Shown here in pieces: positions 6,554 to 8,937 of a DNA stretch of 8,937 nucleotides (positions within the stretch are counted from its first letter, which is position 1; every line of letters starts with the position of its first letter). The notes under the pieces were generated by a model. It was not told the DNA's origin. It made no database searches and worked only from the letters and a program-made list of their open reading frames with translations. The stretch is from Lachnospiraceae bacterium (GTDB taxonomy: Bacteria > Bacillota > Clostridia > Lachnospirales > Lachnospiraceae). The position numbers were made by a program, and so were the translations under genes. Location of the stretch: NCBI GenBank assembly GCA_017443685.1, contig JAFSYD010000343.1, positions 1 through 8,937 of the forward strand. The letters are read 5' to 3'.

Positions 6554-8510
6554 TTGCATTACCCCCTTCTGATAAGTCCTTTAGCGCGCTAAGCGCCTCC
6601 TTCGGGAGCGGCGTCCATACATAACGGAAATCTACCGCCCGTACCGACCGCTTCGGAGCAAGCTCCAGATACGCATCCGGGGAAAAAAAGTATGTCTTCC
6701 CGCCGGTCGAGCGTGTTGCGTTCGCCGAAAGCTGCCTGTTGATAAGCGTCCCCTTCTCGTCCCGGACATCTACCTCGCTTAAGATCCCGCCGCCCTCCGA
6801 AAGGCTGATGCGGATCTGCTTTGTCTCCCCTGACAGGCGAAGCTGGAACACGCAAAAATCCGTTCCGTTATCCGCAACCTTACGCGGCAGGATCAGCTTC
6901 CGGTCAACCTCGCCATTGGCATAAACGATCCGCACCGGCACACTGTTCGCCCTTTTCCCCTCCGGCACGAGCGCGATCAGCTCATCGAGCGTGTACACCC
7001 TCTCCTCCTGCTCATCCGGATCGCCGGGCGGATTCTCCTCCCTGCCGACATACCGGTCAAACGCGCGTGCCATGCGGGCAAAGATCGCCCGCTTATTCTC
7101 GTTCATTTTAAAATGATCCCAAAAGACGTCCGGCTCCATGGATAAAAGCTTCGCATTGTCACCATGGAAATGGCGTTCGATCGCACGCCACAGCACATAC
7201 GAAAACGGTACCGGAAAGTCCACACACCATTCATAATCGTAGATCGTCCAGGTCTGATCCTCCACGATCACACTGTCAAAATTCAGATCGACATCCGTCA
7301 GGTTTAAATACTCTTCCCCTTTTAAGCACTCCTCTTCATATTCCGTAAGCGGTCCGAACATCGCGGTAAAGCCCTTTTCTTCCCCGAACCGGACCACCTT
7401 TGCCTTCTTATCAAGGATCGACAGCTTCGCCGGAGACATCACGACGTCCGTAAAACGTTGCATCAGCCGTGCCGCACGCCCCACATCCCCCGCAAAGAGC
7501 ATTTCGTTGATCATGTCGGACAGCTTCTTTCCTTTCAGAAAAGTAAACCCGACCCCGTTTTCTATCTTTACACAGGTGGCGATCTGCAGGCTGTACCCCT
7601 TGTAATACGCCGCCAGCCTGCCATAGGTCGTATAAAGAAGGTTCACATGCCTAAAGCTCTCGCCGGTAAGCGGCGTTTTCGTCACCGCCCGCTCGCCCGA
7701 GGGATACGCATAGATGCTTGTCCGAAGCGCAAACTCCGCCTTCCTGTTGTCCGAATACCTCGCATACTGCAATACGGGCGGCTGCTTCGGCGGGATCGCG
7801 GGATACGCCTCAACCAGAAATGCATTGGAAAACGGCGCGTACGCCCCCTCCTCCACGAGCAGGCTGCCGAACTTCTCTTCATCGAAAAGCGCGATTCGTT
7901 CCCTCCCCGGTCTGCCGTGATATTCCTCTCTTATATCCGGAAGCCACTCATCCGTATAGATGGCCCGCGTTTCATATTCATTTTCGTACGGATAATACAG
8001 CCGCGTCCTTTTATAACCGGCTCGTTCGAATATCCGAAGCAGTTCTTTTCTTGTGTAGCCGTTCCCTTCAGAAGAAAGCTTTGGTTCACTGATCCCGCGG
8101 TTCTTTTTCATCGGATGCCCCGACAGATATGCCGCTCCCATCCTGTTATGCTCGATCGCGATCAGCCTCCCGCCGGCTAAAATATGCCTTGCCAGAAGGC
8201 CGAGCACCTTCTCCTCGCTCATATGCCGGCTCTTCTGCCGTTCGAGCACGCCGCATAAGATGATCAGGTCAAAGCATTTATCATCCCAAAGGGACTGCAG
8301 GTCGTCCGCGCCGGCAGCTGCGACATCGGCACCCCTTTTTTCGAAGATCGTCCGTGCCGCCAAAAGAAACGCCGCCTCGTCCTCGTCCTCTCTGTCACGG
8401 ATATCCGCCTCCCTTGAGACGGTAACGAGCAGCACCTTTGTTCCTTTTTCTGCCGCGATCCATTCGATCACGTTGCCTGTGCGCCCTGCGGCCACCTCCT
8501 GCTTTCCCAC
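6522..8510 (-). CDS. Three-part protein: methyltransferase-like domain, kinase-like domain, beta-rich C-terminus
   Basis: This 662-residue soluble protein looks like a clostridial family found in surface-polysaccharide clusters and often labelled class I SAM-dependent methyltransferase. Residues about 12-200 follow that fold: FDLIILCGVLER (80-91), GGRLIAIEHNRMG (113-125), GYTRKELLRIFERAGY (151-166), and YYPYEN followed by IYTDEWLPD. The glycine-rich SAM motif is not there; its place reads KVLLVTVSREADI (25-37). Residues about 250-485 look like an aminoglycoside-phosphotransferase/choline-kinase-type fold: strand Lys K278 in VTKTPL, catalytic loop LTDVDLNFDSVIV (404-416) with D406 or D408 and N410, and metal-binding D425 in IYDYEW. 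Residues about 525-632 are strand-rich and unrecognised, ending in a basic tail. The GTG start lies 10 bases after rfbA, with AAGGT 7 bases before it; no in-frame ATG lies upstream. A role in making or modifying a surface glycan is inferred from the neighbour and family memory. Confidence 0.8.
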   Translation of the reverse strand: MGKQEVAAGRTGNVIEWIAAEKGTKVLLVTVSREADIRDREDEDEAAFLLAARTIFEKRGADVAAAGADDLQSLWDDKCFDLIILCGVLERQKSRHMSEEKVLGLLARHILAGGRLIAIEHNRMGAAYLSGHPMKKNRGISEPKLSSEGNGYTRKELLRIFERAGYKRTRLYYPYENEYETRAIYTDEWLPDIREEYHGRPGRERIALFDEEKFGSLLVEEGAYAPFSNAFLVEAYPAIPPKQPPVLQYARYSDNRKAEFALRTSIYAYPSGERAVTKTPLTGESFRHVNLLYTTYGRLAAYYKGYSLQIATCVKIENGVGFTFLKGKKLSDMINEMLFAGDVGRAARLMQRFTDVVMSPAKLSILDKKAKVVRFGEEKGFTAMFGPLTEYEEECLKGEEYLNLTDVDLNFDSVIVEDQTWTIYDYEWCVDFPVPFSYVLWRAIERHFHGDNAKLLSMEPDVFWDHFKMNENKRAIFARMARAFDRYVGREENPPGDPDEQEERVYTLDELIALVPEGKRANSVPVRIVYANGEVDRKLILPRKVADNGTDFCVFQLRLSGETKQIRISLSEGGGILSEVDVRDEKGTLINRQLSANATRSTGGKTYFFSPDAYLELAPKRSVRAVDFRYVWTPLPKEALSALKDLSEGGNANGKRNRRNLS
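6561..6568 (-). promoter_or_regulatory. Ribosome binding site of the GH13 gene, inside the upstream gene
   Basis: The minus strand reads AAGGGGGT, one mismatch from the ideal AAGGAGGT. The distance is 7 bases to the ATG at 6551-6553 but 1 base to the ATG at 6557-6559, so it favours the later start. It lies within the coding sequence of the 662-residue fusion protein (stop at 6522-6524), consistent with coupled translation. Confidence 0.6.
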
Positions 8511-8520
8511 GGCATCTACC

Positions 8521-8937
8521 TTACAGACCTTCTGAGACTTCCAGCAGGTATTTCCCGTATTCTGTTTTTAAAAGCGGCTGTGCCAGCACCTTAAGCTGCT
8601 CTTTATCGATAAAGCCGCGCTTATACGCGATCTCTTCGATACAGGACACATAAAGTCCCTGCCGCTTCTGGAAGGTGGCAACGAAGTTCGCCGCCGCCAG
8701 CAGCATGTCGTGGTTCCCGGTATCAAGCCACGCAAAACCTCGCCCCAGCTTCTCGACATGCAGATCCCCACGCTCCAGATACGCGTTGTTCACCGCCGTG
8801 ATCTCCAGCTCCCCGCGGGCCGATGGCGTAATATTCTTCGCGATCGACACCACGTCATTGTCATAAAAATACAGCCCCGGCACCGCGTAATTCGACTTCT
8901 GTTCCGCCGGCGTCTCCTCGATGGAGATCGCCCTGCC
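8521..8937 (-). CDS. rfbA: Glucose-1-phosphate thymidylyltransferase, C-terminal part
   Basis: The enzyme (RmlA, EC 2.7.7.24) joins dTTP and glucose 1-phosphate to make dTDP-glucose in the cytoplasm, the first step to dTDP-L-rhamnose for surface polysaccharides. The reading frame is open to the right edge; 138 C-terminal residues of a protein that is usually about 290 long are visible. Clear family signatures are ISIEET followed by [17 protein letters not shown] (window residues 14-30), [19 protein letters not shown] (41-59), [18 protein letters not shown] (65-82), where the Asp of LDTG (72) is the metal-binding residue, and [10 protein letters not shown] (101-110) near the end. The C-terminus is complete, ending at TAA 8521-8523. 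A GTG codon at 8881-8883 lies in this frame but is internal. The next gene is not rfbC, rfbB or rfbD but the 662-residue fusion, 10 bases downstream; the other rhamnose genes may lie upstream or elsewhere. Confidence 0.95.
   Translation of the reverse strand, partial: GRAISIEETPAEQKSNYAVPGLYFYDNDVVSIAKNITPSARGELEITAVNNAYLERGDLHVEKLGRGFAWLDTGNHDMLLAAANFVATFQKRQGLYVSCIEEIAYKRGFIDKEQLKVLAQPLLKTEYGKYLLEVSEGL

Noticed and set aside
8493..8500. Ideal ribosome-site match AGGAGGTG just inside the 662-residue fusion gene
   Set aside because: The nearest in-frame start after it (GTG, residue 14) is more than 20 bases away, too far for use; the bases simply encode Gln-Glu-Val.
1..8937. Defence system, CRISPR array, prophage, insertion sequence or secondary-metabolite cluster
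   Set aside because: No direct repeats with spacers, transposase or integrase motifs, nuclease/helicase motifs or synthase domains were found; all nine genes match ordinary envelope or metabolic families or lack any such signal.

Overview
The window reads as chromosomal DNA of a Gram-positive anaerobe of class Clostridia, most likely a Lachnospiraceae-type bacterium. This is an inference from strong AAGGAGG-type ribosome sites, a lipoprotein with an RsgI-like look, the forms of the NlpC/P60 and cytidylate-kinase-like proteins, and a slightly G+C-rich base composition with C/G-ended codons. Every gene I can support lies on the minus strand, so transcription runs from the right end of the window to the left. 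Nine coding regions fill nearly all of it. No gap exceeds about 70 bases, and I see no tRNA, rRNA, CRISPR array, insertion sequence or phage gene.

In transcription order: (1) the 3' part of rfbA (8521-8937), glucose-1-phosphate thymidylyltransferase, the first step of dTDP-rhamnose synthesis; (2) a 662-residue protein (6522-8510) with a methyltransferase-like N-terminus, a kinase-like (APH/choline-kinase fold) middle and a beta-rich C-terminus; (3) a cytoplasmic GH13 alpha-amylase-family enzyme (5270-6553); (4) a Cof-type HAD phosphatase (4481-5266); (5) a small lipoprotein (3927-4484). Genes 1 to 5 are packed with a 10-base gap, overlaps of 32 and 4 bases, and a 3-base gap, so they look like one translationally coupled block.

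The second half has gaps of 51 to 66 bases: (6) a Na+/phosphate cotransporter-family protein with a PhoU-like tail (2181-3860); (7) a cytidylate-kinase-like protein (1540-2121); (8) an exported NlpC/P60-type cysteine peptidase (304-1488); (9) the start of a lysine-rich, single-span membrane or exported protein that runs off the left edge (1-241). None of these gaps has a convincing intrinsic terminator or promoter, so read-through is possible but unproven.

The common theme is the cell envelope: nucleotide-sugar supply (rfbA), a probable surface-glycan-related fusion protein, sugar handling (GH13, HAD) and wall turnover (NlpC/P60). I see no defence, mobile or biosynthetic system. The most unusual item is the 662-residue fusion, whose methyltransferase-like domain lacks the glycine-rich SAM-binding motif while its kinase-like domain keeps the expected catalytic residues.
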